DNA of 15,563 nucleotides, taken from NCBI GenBank assembly GCA_015521945.1, contig WANG01000118.1, forward strand, positions 1 through 15,563, given 5' to 3'. The notes below the pieces were generated by a model that was not told the origin of the DNA, searched no databases, and saw nothing but the letters and a program-made list of their open reading frames with translations. Within the stretch, counting starts at the first letter, position 1. Each line of letters opens with the position of its first letter. This stretch comes from Candidatus Hydrothermarchaeota archaeon (GTDB lineage: Archaea; Hydrothermarchaeota; Hydrothermarchaeia; Hydrothermarchaeales; BMS3B). This document shows positions 4,952-12,951 of this stretch, piece after piece. Position numbers and translations under genes: made by a program.

Positions 4952-6460
4952 CTACTCACCCGCAGGTTTAACACCAAGCACCCTCAGCTCGGGCTCGGTC
5001 AGACCAACACCCCTGAGCCTGTCCCTGTTGCTCCTCAGGCTCTCTATGGAGTTCAGCCCCAGCGCACCGAGAATCTCCTTGAGCTCATGGCTCCAGGCTC
5101 TGAGCAGGTTCGCCGCCCTCCTGGCGCCCTCCTCGGGGTCAAGCCGCTTCCTCAGCTCGGGGTCCTGCGTCGCTATGCCCCAGGCGCACTTCCCGGTGTA
5201 GCACTTCTTGCACACCGTGCACCCCAGGGCTATAAGCGCCGCCGTGCCTATGTACACCGCATCCGCTCCCAGCGCTATAGCCTTCGCCACATCCGCGCTG
5301 CTCCTTATGCCCCCGCTCGCTATTATGCTCCCCCAGTGGCGTATCCCCTCCTCTCGCAGCCGCCTGTCAACGCTCGCTATTGCAGCCTCTATCGGAATCC
5401 CGTGGTGGTCCCTGTGCACCTGGGGAGCAGCGCCCGTGCCGGCCCTGAACCCGTCAATAACCACCGCATCCGCACCCGCCCTTATTATACCAACAGCTAT
5501 GGGTGCAACATTGTGCACCGCTGCTATCTTCACAAACACTGGCTTCTTGTAGCGGGTAGCCTCCTTAAGGGCGTATATCAGCCTCGCCAGGTCCTCAATG
5601 CTGTAGATATCATGATGGGGCGCAGGAGAAATAGCGTCGCTCCCCTCGGGAATCATCCTGGTCCTTGAAATCTCCTCCGTGACCTTCTTCCCCGGCAGGT
5701 GCCCGCCTATCCCCGGCTTTGCACCCTGCCCTATCTTGATTTCTATGGCGGCGCCCCTCTTCAGGTACTCCTCATGCACCGCAAACCTTCCGGAGGCAAC
5801 CTGGGTAATTATGTGGTCGGCGTAGGGGTACAGCTCCACGTGCATCCCCCCCTCACCCGTGCCCATGTAGGTGCCCACCTCCTTGGCAGCCCTCGCCATG
5901 CTCAGGTGCGCCTCAATGCTTATGCTCCCGTAGCTCATGTGGGCGAACATTATGGGCGTCTCAAGCTTCAGGTTGGGTGCAATCTTCGTCTTCAGCCTCA
6001 CCCCGTTGTCCTCCTCCAGCTCCACCTTCTCCGGCTTCCTGCCTATGTAGGTGCGCAGCTCCATGGGCTCGCGCAGGGGGTCTATGCTCGGGTTGGTCAC
6101 CTGGCAGGCATCCAGAACAAGGCGGTCAAAGTAGCTCACATAGGGCAGCTCATTTCCCATGGCGGTCAGGATAACCGCGCCCGTCTCCGCCTGGGTCTTT
6201 ATGTCCTTCCTCACCCTGTTGGTCCACACCGGGTGGGGAGCGTACTCCATGGGCGAGCGCTCAATGCTGATCGCCTGCACCGGGCACATGTAGGCGCACC
6301 GCAGGCAGGCGACGCACTTCTCGTGGTGCCTCTTCCAGAGCTTCTTCTCCCTGTCGTACTCGTGCACCCCGAAGGGGCACTCCCTCACGCACCGCAGGCA
6401 GTTTATGCATGCCTCCCTATCCACACGCACCACAAACTCAGGGGGGAAGTTCCTGACCAT
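4952..6460 (-). CDS. gltB: Glutamate synthase, FMN and Fe-S subunit with N-terminal ferredoxin domain, archaeal type
   Basis: This is the catalytic synthase subunit. It uses ammonia from the glutaminase subunit, 2-oxoglutarate and electrons to form glutamate. Residues 1-70 carry two [4Fe-4S] motifs of CxxCxxCxxxC type (Cys18/21/24/28 and Cys49/52/55/59), a ferredoxin-like domain typical of the archaeal enzyme. The FMN-binding TIM barrel follows, with MFAHMSYGSIS (171-181), GGHLPGKKV (252-260), VVIDGFRAGTGAAP (333-346) and ASGGIRSSADVAKAIALGAD (381-400). The [3Fe-4S] cluster motif is at Cys414, Cys420 and Cys425, with an extra Cys417. At 502 residues it is normal for the family. No GltD-like NADPH subunit is in the operon, so the electron donor is probably ferredoxin or an unlinked protein. 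The ATG follows the glutaminase stop directly (TGAATG), with GAGGT about 10 bases before. Confidence 0.95.
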   Translation of the reverse strand: MVRNFPPEFVVRVDREACINCLRCVRECPFGVHEYDREKKLWKRHHEKCVACLRCAYMCPVQAISIERSPMEYAPHPVWTNRVRKDIKTQAETGAVILTAMGNELPYVSYFDRLVLDACQVTNPSIDPLREPMELRTYIGRKPEKVELEEDNGVRLKTKIAPNLKLETPIMFAHMSYGSISIEAHLSMARAAKEVGTYMGTGEGGMHVELYPYADHIITQVASGRFAVHEEYLKRGAAIEIKIGQGAKPGIGGHLPGKKVTEEISRTRMIPEGSDAISPAPHHDIYSIEDLARLIYALKEATRYKKPVFVKIAAVHNVAPIAVGIIRAGADAVVIDGFRAGTGAAPQVHRDHHGIPIEAAIASVDRRLREEGIRHWGSIIASGGIRSSADVAKAIALGADAVYIGTAALIALGCTVCKKCYTGKCAWGIATQDPELRKRLDPEEGARRAANLLRAWSHELKEILGALGLNSIESLRSNRDRLRGVGLTEPELRVLGVKPAGE

Positions 6461-7540
6461 TCAGTGAATTACCTCCTCTCTAACCTCTTCATTCAGGCGT
6501 GCAATTACGGGATTGCCAGCCCTGGGTGCCCACAGCCTCTCAATGTTGCTCTCCACCTCCCGTATCGCCGCCTCCTCGCTGGCAAGGTACACGCAGTCCT
6601 CGCTGCTCGCCGCTATCAGGGGGCGCAGCTTTATCCTGTCGTTCAGCCCCACCATGGTGTCCCTGTTCGTCACGATAACCGCAAAGGGCCCGTTGAGCAT
6701 CGCCTGGGAGTAGGTCATCCTCAGAGCCGTGAACACGCTTCGCTTCGGCTCGGGCATTCGCTCAATCTGCTTCCAGAAGGGCGGGGTAAGCGCCACCGCG
6801 GCGGTTCGCATGCTCAGCCCCTGCCTGCGCACCATCAGGTCAAACAGGTACGCAACCACCTCGGTGTCGGTGAGCAGCCTGCACTTGTACCCGTGAGCCT
6901 CAAGGTAGCGCCGGTTTGTGCCGTAGCTGCTTATCTCCCCGTTGTGCACCACGCTCCAGTCTAAGAGGTTGAAGGGGTGAGCGCCCCCCCACCACCCCGG
7001 GGTGTTGGTGGGAAACCTGCCGTGGGTTATCCAGCAGTAAGCCCTGTACTTCTCCACCTTGTACATCTCCGCAACCGCATCCGGCATGCCCGTGGCTTTA
7101 AACACCCCCATATTCTTCCCGCTGCTCGCCACAAAGGCGCCATCTATGCAGTCGTTAATGGTGAATACCAGCTCGGTGATGTAGTCCTCCTCCCTCTCCT
7201 GGTACTCCTTCCTATCCCTGAACCTGTGGGGGACCTCAACAAAGTACCGCCACACTATGTTCTCCGGGGGAATCTCCCTGACCCTGCGCATGGGCACGGG
7301 CTCGTCCTTGATTATCGCCACCCTGTCCTTCAGCAGCTCCTCGGTTCTCTCCTTCGCCACCTCATCCCTGAAGAACAGGTGAAGGGCGTAGTACTCGGCG
7401 TACCTGGGGTATATGCCGTATCCAGCGAACCCTCCTCCTCTGCCGTCGTAGCGGTCCCGCATCATGCAGGACATCCTTATAATCTCCCTGCCCGACATTC
7501 TCTCGCCGTACCTGTTCAGGATTCCTCCAAGTCCGCACAT
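6461..7540 (-). CDS. Glutamate synthase glutaminase subunit (class II glutamine amidotransferase)
   Basis: This is the N-terminal nucleophile (Ntn) glutaminase that releases ammonia for the FMN subunit. ATG 7540 is chosen over GTG 7546 because it makes the catalytic nucleophile Cys2 (MCGLGGI), which is exposed after removal of Met. HGRFPTNTPGWWGGAHPF (about residue 177), VHNGEISSYGTNRRYLE (about 202-218) and LLTDTEVVAYLFD are the diagnostic class II motifs for glutamine binding and the oxyanion hole. The 359-residue length matches the archaeal split glutaminase. It is the first gene of the four-gene operon, preceded by a T-run ending the glycosyl-transfer operon. No clear TATA box is seen in the 58-base gap from the previous stop. 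Confidence 0.93.
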   Translation of the reverse strand: MCGLGGILNRYGERMSGREIIRMSCMMRDRYDGRGGGFAGYGIYPRYAEYYALHLFFRDEVAKERTEELLKDRVAIIKDEPVPMRRVREIPPENIVWRYFVEVPHRFRDRKEYQEREEDYITELVFTINDCIDGAFVASSGKNMGVFKATGMPDAVAEMYKVEKYRAYCWITHGRFPTNTPGWWGGAHPFNLLDWSVVHNGEISSYGTNRRYLEAHGYKCRLLTDTEVVAYLFDLMVRRQGLSMRTAAVALTPPFWKQIERMPEPKRSVFTALRMTYSQAMLNGPFAVIVTNRDTMVGLNDRIKLRPLIAASSEDCVYLASEEAAIREVESNIERLWAPRAGNPVIARLNEEVREEVIH

Positions 7541-7591
7541 TCTCACTTACCCCGTGCAGGAAAGCTTCTGCAACATGGCAAGTGTAACATC

Positions 7592-7598
7592 AAAAAAA
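7592..7598 (-). terminator. T7 run after the glycan operon
   Basis: Seven T residues on the minus strand follow directly after the TGA (7599-7601) of the last glycan-cluster gene. This is a plausible archaeal U-run terminator separating that operon from the glutamate synthase operon. Confidence 0.5.
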
Positions 7599-9098
7599 TC
7601 AGTGCACAAGCTTGACCACCTGCACCCTGCCGTTGTTGTAGAGCACCGTGTTCTCCTGCATCAGCCTCTCCAGCACCTCCCTCCTCGTGGGCTCAAGCAC
7701 GCTGTAGGGAGCCACCGCAACCCTGTACATGTAGTCCCCTATGAGGAGGTACTGCAGCTCCTCTGGGGGGGTGAAGCTCTCATCGTACAGCACCCTCAGC
7801 ATGCCCTCCACCCTCCTGGTGGTGAGGGAGCCCCCGTAGTTCACGGAGGTGCGCACGTTGAAGTGGCTGCCGAAGAGCACCAAGCAGTTGATTCCCTTCA
7901 TGTCGGTGTAGAGCTCGGCGCTCTCGGGCAGCACCGAGCCCACGAAGGCGCAGGCGTGCATCTCCTGGGCATCTATCTTCTGGGCGTTTATGTTGGGGGT
8001 GGTAAGCCCGTACAGGGAGGTCGGCACCCCCACCAGCAGGAGGAGCAGGAATAGCCTTGAAAACCCCCGCTCCCCCAGGCGCTCCCCCAGAATCCCCAGC
8101 ATCGGCACCATGGAGAAGGTGCTCATCTCCAGGAACCTGGGGAGCTTGCTGCCCGTGAGGTAGAAGGCAACCGCCACCCCCGCAAGCCCCAGGATGCTAC
8201 CCGCAACCGCAGCCTCCTCGGGCTTCACCTTCTCCCTCCCGCGCCACAGGAGGTAGAGGAAGAGCAGGGCAGAAGCGGCGTAGGGGATGAGGTGCAGCAG
8301 GAAGAGCAGCAGCTCCCTCAGGAACCTCCCGTGGTACCACACCCCCACGGTGTAGCTCTCCCTCTCCACCGCCAGCACGCCGCCCCTGGTGAGCAGCATC
8401 TCAAAGGTGGTCACAAGCTGGGAGATGCCCCCCTTGGAGAGCACCAGCGCCGCACCCGCTGAGGCTAAGAAAACCAGGGCAAACCCCGCCTCCTGCCCAG
8501 CCCTTCCCTGCCTGAGCGCCAGGAGCAGGTGGAGCCCCAGCATGGGGAGCATCACTATCACCATAACGTAGAACAGGGTGTAGTAGAGCATGCCCAGAGC
8601 AAGTACCATGAGGGCGGCCATCAGCAGGCAGGCGCCCCTCTCCCTGCCCCTCATCCAGCGGAAGTAGCACACCAGCACCCCCAGCACGAGGGCAGCCCCC
8701 AAGGTCGTGCGGCTGAAGAAGCTGTCCGCTATAACCCTGCCGTAGGGGTAAACCGCAACCAGCAGGGCTATCATAGCCGCCCTCCTCTCACCCGTGAAGC
8801 ACCTGGCGAGCACGTAGCTCAGCACCACCACCGCAACCCCCGCGGGTATGAAGGCGAGCTCAACCCCTCCCGCACCCGTGGCTGCGCTCAGCACCCCGAG
8901 CATGCCGATAAACCCGGAGGAAGCCTCCCTGAGCTCGTACACGTACTCCGGAAAGTGCTTCCAGGCGTAGCTCGGAGAGATGTCAAGGGTGTAGAAGGCG
9001 TACAGGTAGGTGTCGGGGGGCACAACCGTGCCCTGGAAGACCAGAGCATGGAAGAGCATCCACACCACCAGAACCCCCAGAGCCCAGCGCACCCTCAC
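7599..9098 (-). CDS. Polytopic membrane protein, GT-C-like, of glycan cluster
   Basis: The 499-residue protein has about ten or more membrane helices, starting at residues 5-21 (WALGVLVVWMLFHALVF), and a soluble C-terminal region of roughly 130 residues (from about TPNINAQKIDAQ). An acidic residue in the first outer loop (VVPPDTYLYAF) and an overall helix-rich body plus soluble tail fit the GT-C superfamily of lipid-phosphate-sugar-dependent glycosyltransferases. No close family is recognised; a flippase or polymerase role cannot be excluded. GTG 9096-9098 overlaps the upstream glycosyltransferase stop TGA 9095-9097 (GTGA), so translation is probably coupled. It is the last gene of the operon, followed by a T-run. 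Confidence 0.65.
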   Translation of the reverse strand: MRVRWALGVLVVWMLFHALVFQGTVVPPDTYLYAFYTLDISPSYAWKHFPEYVYELREASSGFIGMLGVLSAATGAGGVELAFIPAGVAVVVLSYVLARCFTGERRAAMIALLVAVYPYGRVIADSFFSRTTLGAALVLGVLVCYFRWMRGRERGACLLMAALMVLALGMLYYTLFYVMVIVMLPMLGLHLLLALRQGRAGQEAGFALVFLASAGAALVLSKGGISQLVTTFEMLLTRGGVLAVERESYTVGVWYHGRFLRELLLFLLHLIPYAASALLFLYLLWRGREKVKPEEAAVAGSILGLAGVAVAFYLTGSKLPRFLEMSTFSMVPMLGILGERLGERGFSRLFLLLLLVGVPTSLYGLTTPNINAQKIDAQEMHACAFVGSVLPESAELYTDMKGINCLVLFGSHFNVRTSVNYGGSLTTRRVEGMLRVLYDESFTPPEELQYLLIGDYMYRVAVAPYSVLEPTRREVLERLMQENTVLYNNGRVQVVKLVH

Positions 9099-10075
9099 GA
9101 GCGCACACCCCCCAGCCTGCGCACCTCTTCCAGGGCTTCACTTAGGGTGAGCATCAGCCCGAGGGAGCACAGCTCCCCATCACCCAGCCTGCGCATCCCC
9201 TGCACCCGCCTCCTCTTCCGCAGAAGCTCGGGAAGAGACGCAAGCACCGAGAGGTACCCCCTCACCACCGCGCCCGCAAGCTCGGGCTTCAGCCCCGCCA
9301 AGTGCCTCGCCACCACCACACCGCTGTAGGCGAGGTTCAGCCCCACACCCAGGAGCACGTTCCTGAGCTCGTAGTTCTTCAGCACCATCCCCAGCCTGTT
9401 GCGCTGGCACATGTACTCCCTGAAGGGCGAGAGCGAGGAGCTCAGGGGGTGGTACACCACCGAGGTGGGCACGTACACCACCTTCCACCCCGCTATCCAG
9501 GCTCTGTAGCAGAAATCCGGCTCCTCATGGTAAACAAAGAACCACTCATCCAGCCCTCCCAGGCTCTCGTAGGCGGTGCGCCTCACCATGGCACCCGCCC
9601 AGCAGGCAAAGGCGGAGTAGCACCGCCTGGAGTACCTCTCAGAGTCCACCTCCCCCAGCCCCAGGTCAACACCCGCACCGATGAGGGTGAACCTCCCGCC
9701 TGCATGCACCAGCCTTGAGCCGTCAACCACCTTTGAGCCGCACACCGCAGCCCTCCTCTCCGCCCGCATCGCCCTGAGCAGCTCCTCCAGCCAGGCGGGA
9801 TGCGCAACAGCGTCGCTGTCTATGAAGGCTATGTACTTCCCCGAAGCGTGCTCCACCCCTATGTTACGTCCCTCCGCAGCCCCCGCATTCCTCCCCAGCC
9901 TCACCACCTCAACCTCAGGAAAGAGGCGCTCAACCATCTCAGGAGAGCCATCTCTGCTCCCGTTGTCCACCACCACAACCTGGTGCTCCACCCTCTGCTG
10001 CTGCAGGGAGCGCAGGCATGCCTCCAGCTCCCGCCTGCGGTTCCTGTTCACCACCACCACGCTAACCTCTCCCAT
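9095..10075 (-). CDS. Family 2 glycosyltransferase, rhamnosyltransferase (WbbL)-like
   Basis: The 326-residue protein has an N-terminal GT-A domain. VSVVVVNRNR begins the nucleotide-binding fold, VVVDNGSRDGS (34-44) follows, AFIDSDA (83-89) carries the DxD metal site at Asp86/Asp88, and HEEPDFCYRAW (183-193) is the acceptor/catalytic-base motif of the WbbL/GT2 group, followed by VVYHPLSSS. The last 100 residues have weakly hydrophobic helices (VLLGVGLNLAYSGVVVARH) and a basic RKRRRVQG, suggesting attachment to the inner face of the membrane. It probably adds a sugar from a nucleotide donor to a lipid-linked or surface glycan. It overlaps the upstream DPM1-like gene by 14 bases and the downstream membrane-protein gene by 4. 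Confidence 0.88.
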   Translation of the reverse strand: MGEVSVVVVNRNRRRELEACLRSLQQQRVEHQVVVVDNGSRDGSPEMVERLFPEVEVVRLGRNAGAAEGRNIGVEHASGKYIAFIDSDAVAHPAWLEELLRAMRAERRAAVCGSKVVDGSRLVHAGGRFTLIGAGVDLGLGEVDSERYSRRCYSAFACWAGAMVRRTAYESLGGLDEWFFVYHEEPDFCYRAWIAGWKVVYVPTSVVYHPLSSSLSPFREYMCQRNRLGMVLKNYELRNVLLGVGLNLAYSGVVVARHLAGLKPELAGAVVRGYLSVLASLPELLRKRRRVQGMRRLGDGELCSLGLMLTLSEALEEVRRLGGVRS

Positions 10076-10754
10076 CCCCGCTCCTCCTCAGCCTCCTGAG
10101 CACCCTCCTGATGCGGTACCGCACCACCCACAGGGCGATGGCGATTCCATCCCTCACCCTGGCTCCCTTTCCCTTCCTGGCCTCCCTGTAGATGCACCTC
10201 ACGGGCACCTCCTCTATCCTGAGCCCCCTCTCCACCGCCTTCATCACGATCTCCGAGGCAACCTCGTAGCGGTTGCTCTCTATGCTTATAGCCTCCGCAG
10301 CCCTCCTGCTCATCGCCCTGTACCCGCACTGGGAGTCAGACACCCGCCTTGAAGTCAGCCAGGTCAGTATCAGGTTGCCCACCCACTTGCTCCTCGGTCC
10401 CGTGAAGTTGTGCATCCTGGTGCCGAAGACTATGTCAGCCCTCCCCTCAACCACCGGCTGGAGCAGGCGCATCATCTCCTCGGGGGCATGCTGCCCGTCC
10501 GCGTCCACCGTGACTATCGCCTCCGCCCCCCTCTCCAGCGCCACCCTTATCCCCGTCCTGGTTGCTCCCCCCTCACCCACGTTCTCCGGGTGGCGCACCA
10601 CCACCGCACCCGCGCGCTCCGCCTCCTCAGCCGTCCTGTCGGTGGAGCCGTCGTCCACCACTATGACCTCATCCACGTACCTCAGGCACTGGCGCACAGC
10701 CTCAGCCACCGTGGGCTCCTCGTTGTACGCAGGTATAACCGCGCAGACCTTCAT
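10062..10754 (-). CDS. Family 2 glycosyltransferase, dolichyl-phosphate mannose/glucose synthase-like
   Basis: The 230-residue soluble protein has VCAVIPAYNEE (3-13), VIVVDDGSTDRT (30-41) and TVDADGQHAPEEM (82-94, DxD at Asp84/Asp86), then DSQCGYRAMSRRA and PVRCIYREARKGKG. This set is that of the DPM1/DPG1 branch, which charges dolichyl or another polyprenyl phosphate with mannose or glucose. No C-terminal membrane anchor is present; the end is basic and arginine-rich. A longer frame extends upstream, but ATG 10754 is the real start: it overlaps the previous stop as ATGA and is preceded by GGTGGTG. Its lipid-linked sugar could feed the GT-C proteins on either side, which use such donors. Confidence 0.9.
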   Translation of the reverse strand: MKVCAVIPAYNEEPTVAEAVRQCLRYVDEVIVVDDGSTDRTAEEAERAGAVVVRHPENVGEGGATRTGIRVALERGAEAIVTVDADGQHAPEEMMRLLQPVVEGRADIVFGTRMHNFTGPRSKWVGNLILTWLTSRRVSDSQCGYRAMSRRAAEAISIESNRYEVASEIVMKAVERGLRIEEVPVRCIYREARKGKGARVRDGIAIALWVVRYRIRRVLRRLRRSGDGRG

Positions 10755-12874
10755 TTCACCACCAGGGCAGTATCCGGGAACCACACCGAGTAGTACCTCT
10801 CCTTGAGGTCGCTGCTTAGCACGTTGATACCCAGCCTGTACCTGGCTCTGGTCTTCTCCCCCTCCCACTCAACGCTAACATGCCTGCTCGTGTAGCCCTG
10901 GAGGGATACATTCCTGTACTCCTCATAGGCTATGCTCCACCCCTCCCTCTCCACCCTTATTATCTGCACCTGCACCACCCCCTGCAGTGGGGTGCTGTGG
11001 AGGTTGCGCACCGTGAAAGTCACCCTCACGGGAGTCGTGGAGTCTGCTATAAGGGGCTTCACCCTTATGTCGTCCACGGTCACAACCGGGTTCTCGGGCG
11101 GAGCCAAGCGGTACACCTCAACATCCCCCTTGCGGTACAGCAGCACCGTACCGCTCATCCTCCGTATCAGCGGGTATATCTCGGAGGTGCGGTTGACCAT
11201 GATGTAGGAGGGCTGATTCTTTAGCAGGGTATCAATGTACCGCTGCGCAGGCGGGTACTGGGTCTCCAAGTAAACCGGCTGGTGGGGGTGGAGCACTATC
11301 AGCCCCTGGGCAGCCCACCAGTTCCTCACGCCGACCCTGTCGTACTCCCCGAGCTGCTCCCCCAGCCAGATACCCGCCTCAAACTCCTCCGGTGAAAGCA
11401 CCCTGTACCACTCGGGCCTCTCAAGGAACATCGCCTGCGCCGCCTGGGCTGAGAACATGAAGAACAGCACAAACACGGCAAGGGGTCTGAGCTTGCTCTT
11501 CCTGCCCGTCTCAGCGTACCTCACCAGCTCCCTGAGCCCCACCATGCACACCAGCGCCGCCGCAGGCACCAGGTAGTAAAGGTACCTGGAGCCGTAGAGG
11601 GCTATGGGGAGCTTGAACCTGGGGAACTGGGTGTAGAAGAGGATGACGAAGAAGGCAACGAGCACGGGCAGGTAACGCCTGCTCCTCCCCCTGTACATCA
11701 GGTAAATCAGAGACGCCACCCCCAGAGCGGTGGCGATGAAGGTGGTGGTACCCGCCTGAGCAAGGAAGAAGCCGAAGGTGAGCTGATTCGCCTGGGGCGA
11801 GAACCTGAGGAAGGGCTCCAAGGTCATGCCCATGCTGTACACCCACCAGCCGGCTATCACCAGCCCCAGGGCAGGTGGCAGGGCGATAAGCCCGAACTTT
11901 GCAAGCCCCCGCCTGCCCAGCAGCAGGAGCTCACCCGCACCCGTGCTGAGAACCAGGAGGGTGGTTATGAGAGCCACGTTGTGGTGGGTTATGACGATGC
12001 CCAGCATCATGAAGAAGTACAGCATCAGGTACCTCTTGGCACCCTCCCTCAGGAACCTGAAGACCCCATACCAGGCTGCGAACATCATCACCATGCCCAC
12101 GCTCTCCGGCACCAGGTACTCCGTTCGCAGCACCACGTACTTCGCCGAGGTAAAGGCGAGCGCCGAGACGAAGGCAAAGGCCTCATCCCGTATAACGTAC
12201 CTGGCGACCAGGTAGAAGGAGAGAACCAGGAAGAAGGCGGTGATGGAGGGGAAGAGCTTGCCGATCAGGAAGGGGTCACCCGAGGAGAGCAGGATGGCAA
12301 GCCCCAGGAAGTAGTGCATCCCGGGGGCGTAGGTGTAGTCCGCTGGTAGAATGGCTCGCTGCGCCTTCCTCACAAGCATTGCCTTCTCCTTGGCAACCCC
12401 CTCCCAGATGCTCTCAACCCTGTGGGAGTGCCCGTAGCTGGCGTAGTGGTTCGCCATCTTTATGTGGAAGAAGGGGTCCTCAGCAGGAGGCTGAGGCGCC
12501 GAGAAGTTCTCAAGCGCCACCGAGGTGGCGAGCAGAGCACCCAGAATCAGAACTGCGATGGTGGCGGTGCTCGGGGGCACCAGCAGCTCCGCCTTAAGGC
12601 CCCGCAACCCCCGCTTCACCAGCCACGGCAGGGAGAGGAGCACCGGGAGGGCGAGTATCACCACCCCCTTGGTCTTGGTGATCATGGTGGCGGGGTAGAG
12701 GTACCACAGCGAGCCCAGGTTGTCCAGCACGAAAAGACACAGAGCCACCCACACGAAGCTGAGCACGTAGGCGCTGACCAGCCTCTCCACCACATCCAGC
12801 CTGCGGAATATCAGCAGAGACAGGAAGAAGCCCGGAATTATGGATATCAGCAGAGTCACCACAGCTTCAAGCAT
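10751..12874 (-). CDS. STT3-like GT-C membrane glycosyltransferase with C-terminal CARDB-like domain
   Basis: The 707-residue protein has some 12-13 membrane helices (about residues 1-485) and an outer soluble part (about 490-707). The loop after the early helices reads QPPAEDPFFHIKMANHY (128-143). Its EDPFFH core resembles the first catalytic acidic motif of STT3/AglB oligosaccharyltransferases (DPxYH). TEYLVPES (251-258) may hold the second acidic site, and VITHHN (294-299) lies near an inner loop. After the last helix, GVRNWWAAQG (515-524) occupies the place of the WWDYG motif but lacks its DYG. Residues about 597-690 (VDDIRVKPLIADSTTPVRVTF onward) form a CARDB-type immunoglobulin-like domain. 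It likely transfers sugars from a lipid carrier outside the cell; whether to protein or glycan is unknown. It is the first gene of the operon; GGGAGTG precedes ATG 12874. Confidence 0.75.
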   Translation of the reverse strand: MLEAVVTLLISIIPGFFLSLLIFRRLDVVERLVSAYVLSFVWVALCLFVLDNLGSLWYLYPATMITKTKGVVILALPVLLSLPWLVKRGLRGLKAELLVPPSTATIAVLILGALLATSVALENFSAPQPPAEDPFFHIKMANHYASYGHSHRVESIWEGVAKEKAMLVRKAQRAILPADYTYAPGMHYFLGLAILLSSGDPFLIGKLFPSITAFFLVLSFYLVARYVIRDEAFAFVSALAFTSAKYVVLRTEYLVPESVGMVMMFAAWYGVFRFLREGAKRYLMLYFFMMLGIVITHHNVALITTLLVLSTGAGELLLLGRRGLAKFGLIALPPALGLVIAGWWVYSMGMTLEPFLRFSPQANQLTFGFFLAQAGTTTFIATALGVASLIYLMYRGRSRRYLPVLVAFFVILFYTQFPRFKLPIALYGSRYLYYLVPAAALVCMVGLRELVRYAETGRKSKLRPLAVFVLFFMFSAQAAQAMFLERPEWYRVLSPEEFEAGIWLGEQLGEYDRVGVRNWWAAQGLIVLHPHQPVYLETQYPPAQRYIDTLLKNQPSYIMVNRTSEIYPLIRRMSGTVLLYRKGDVEVYRLAPPENPVVTVDDIRVKPLIADSTTPVRVTFTVRNLHSTPLQGVVQVQIIRVEREGWSIAYEEYRNVSLQGYTSRHVSVEWEGEKTRARYRLGINVLSSDLKERYYSVWFPDTALVVK

Positions 12875-12907
12875 ACAGCACTCCCTGCAATGCTACTTTG
12901 AAACAAC

Positions 12908-12919
12908 CTCTATTTAGAG
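12908..12919 (-). promoter_or_regulatory. Candidate promoter of the glycan operon
   Basis: On the minus strand CTCTAAATAGAG contains a TATA-like CTAAATAG. It would place transcription start near 12888, leaving a short leader with GGGAGTG before ATG 12874. The same bases form an inverted repeat (CTCTA/TAGAG with two bases between), which may be operator symmetry or chance. Confidence 0.4.
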
Positions 12920-12951
12920 TTATCCCGTTAACGTGTTACATCAACGTAAAA

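Noticed and set aside
3669..5201. Very long + strand open frame of about 510 codons opposite the membrane-protein and GXGXG subunit genes
   Set aside because: The product is rich in His, Pro and Arg with no motif, while the minus strand carries well-conserved families in the same place. It is a shadow of G+C-rich codons.
5699..6964. Long + strand open frame opposite gltB and the glutaminase gene
   Set aside because: It is a low-complexity His/Leu/Pro-rich antisense frame spanning two real genes, without any recognisable domain.
10755..10868. N-terminal extension of the DPM1-like gene
   Set aside because: It lies inside the 3' end of the STT3-like gene and has no motif. The ATGA overlap with a ribosome binding site marks the start at 10754.
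12940..12951. Terminator after aroE
   Set aside because: Only a four-T run is present on the minus strand and no stable hairpin is seen. Read-through into the glycan operon cannot be excluded.
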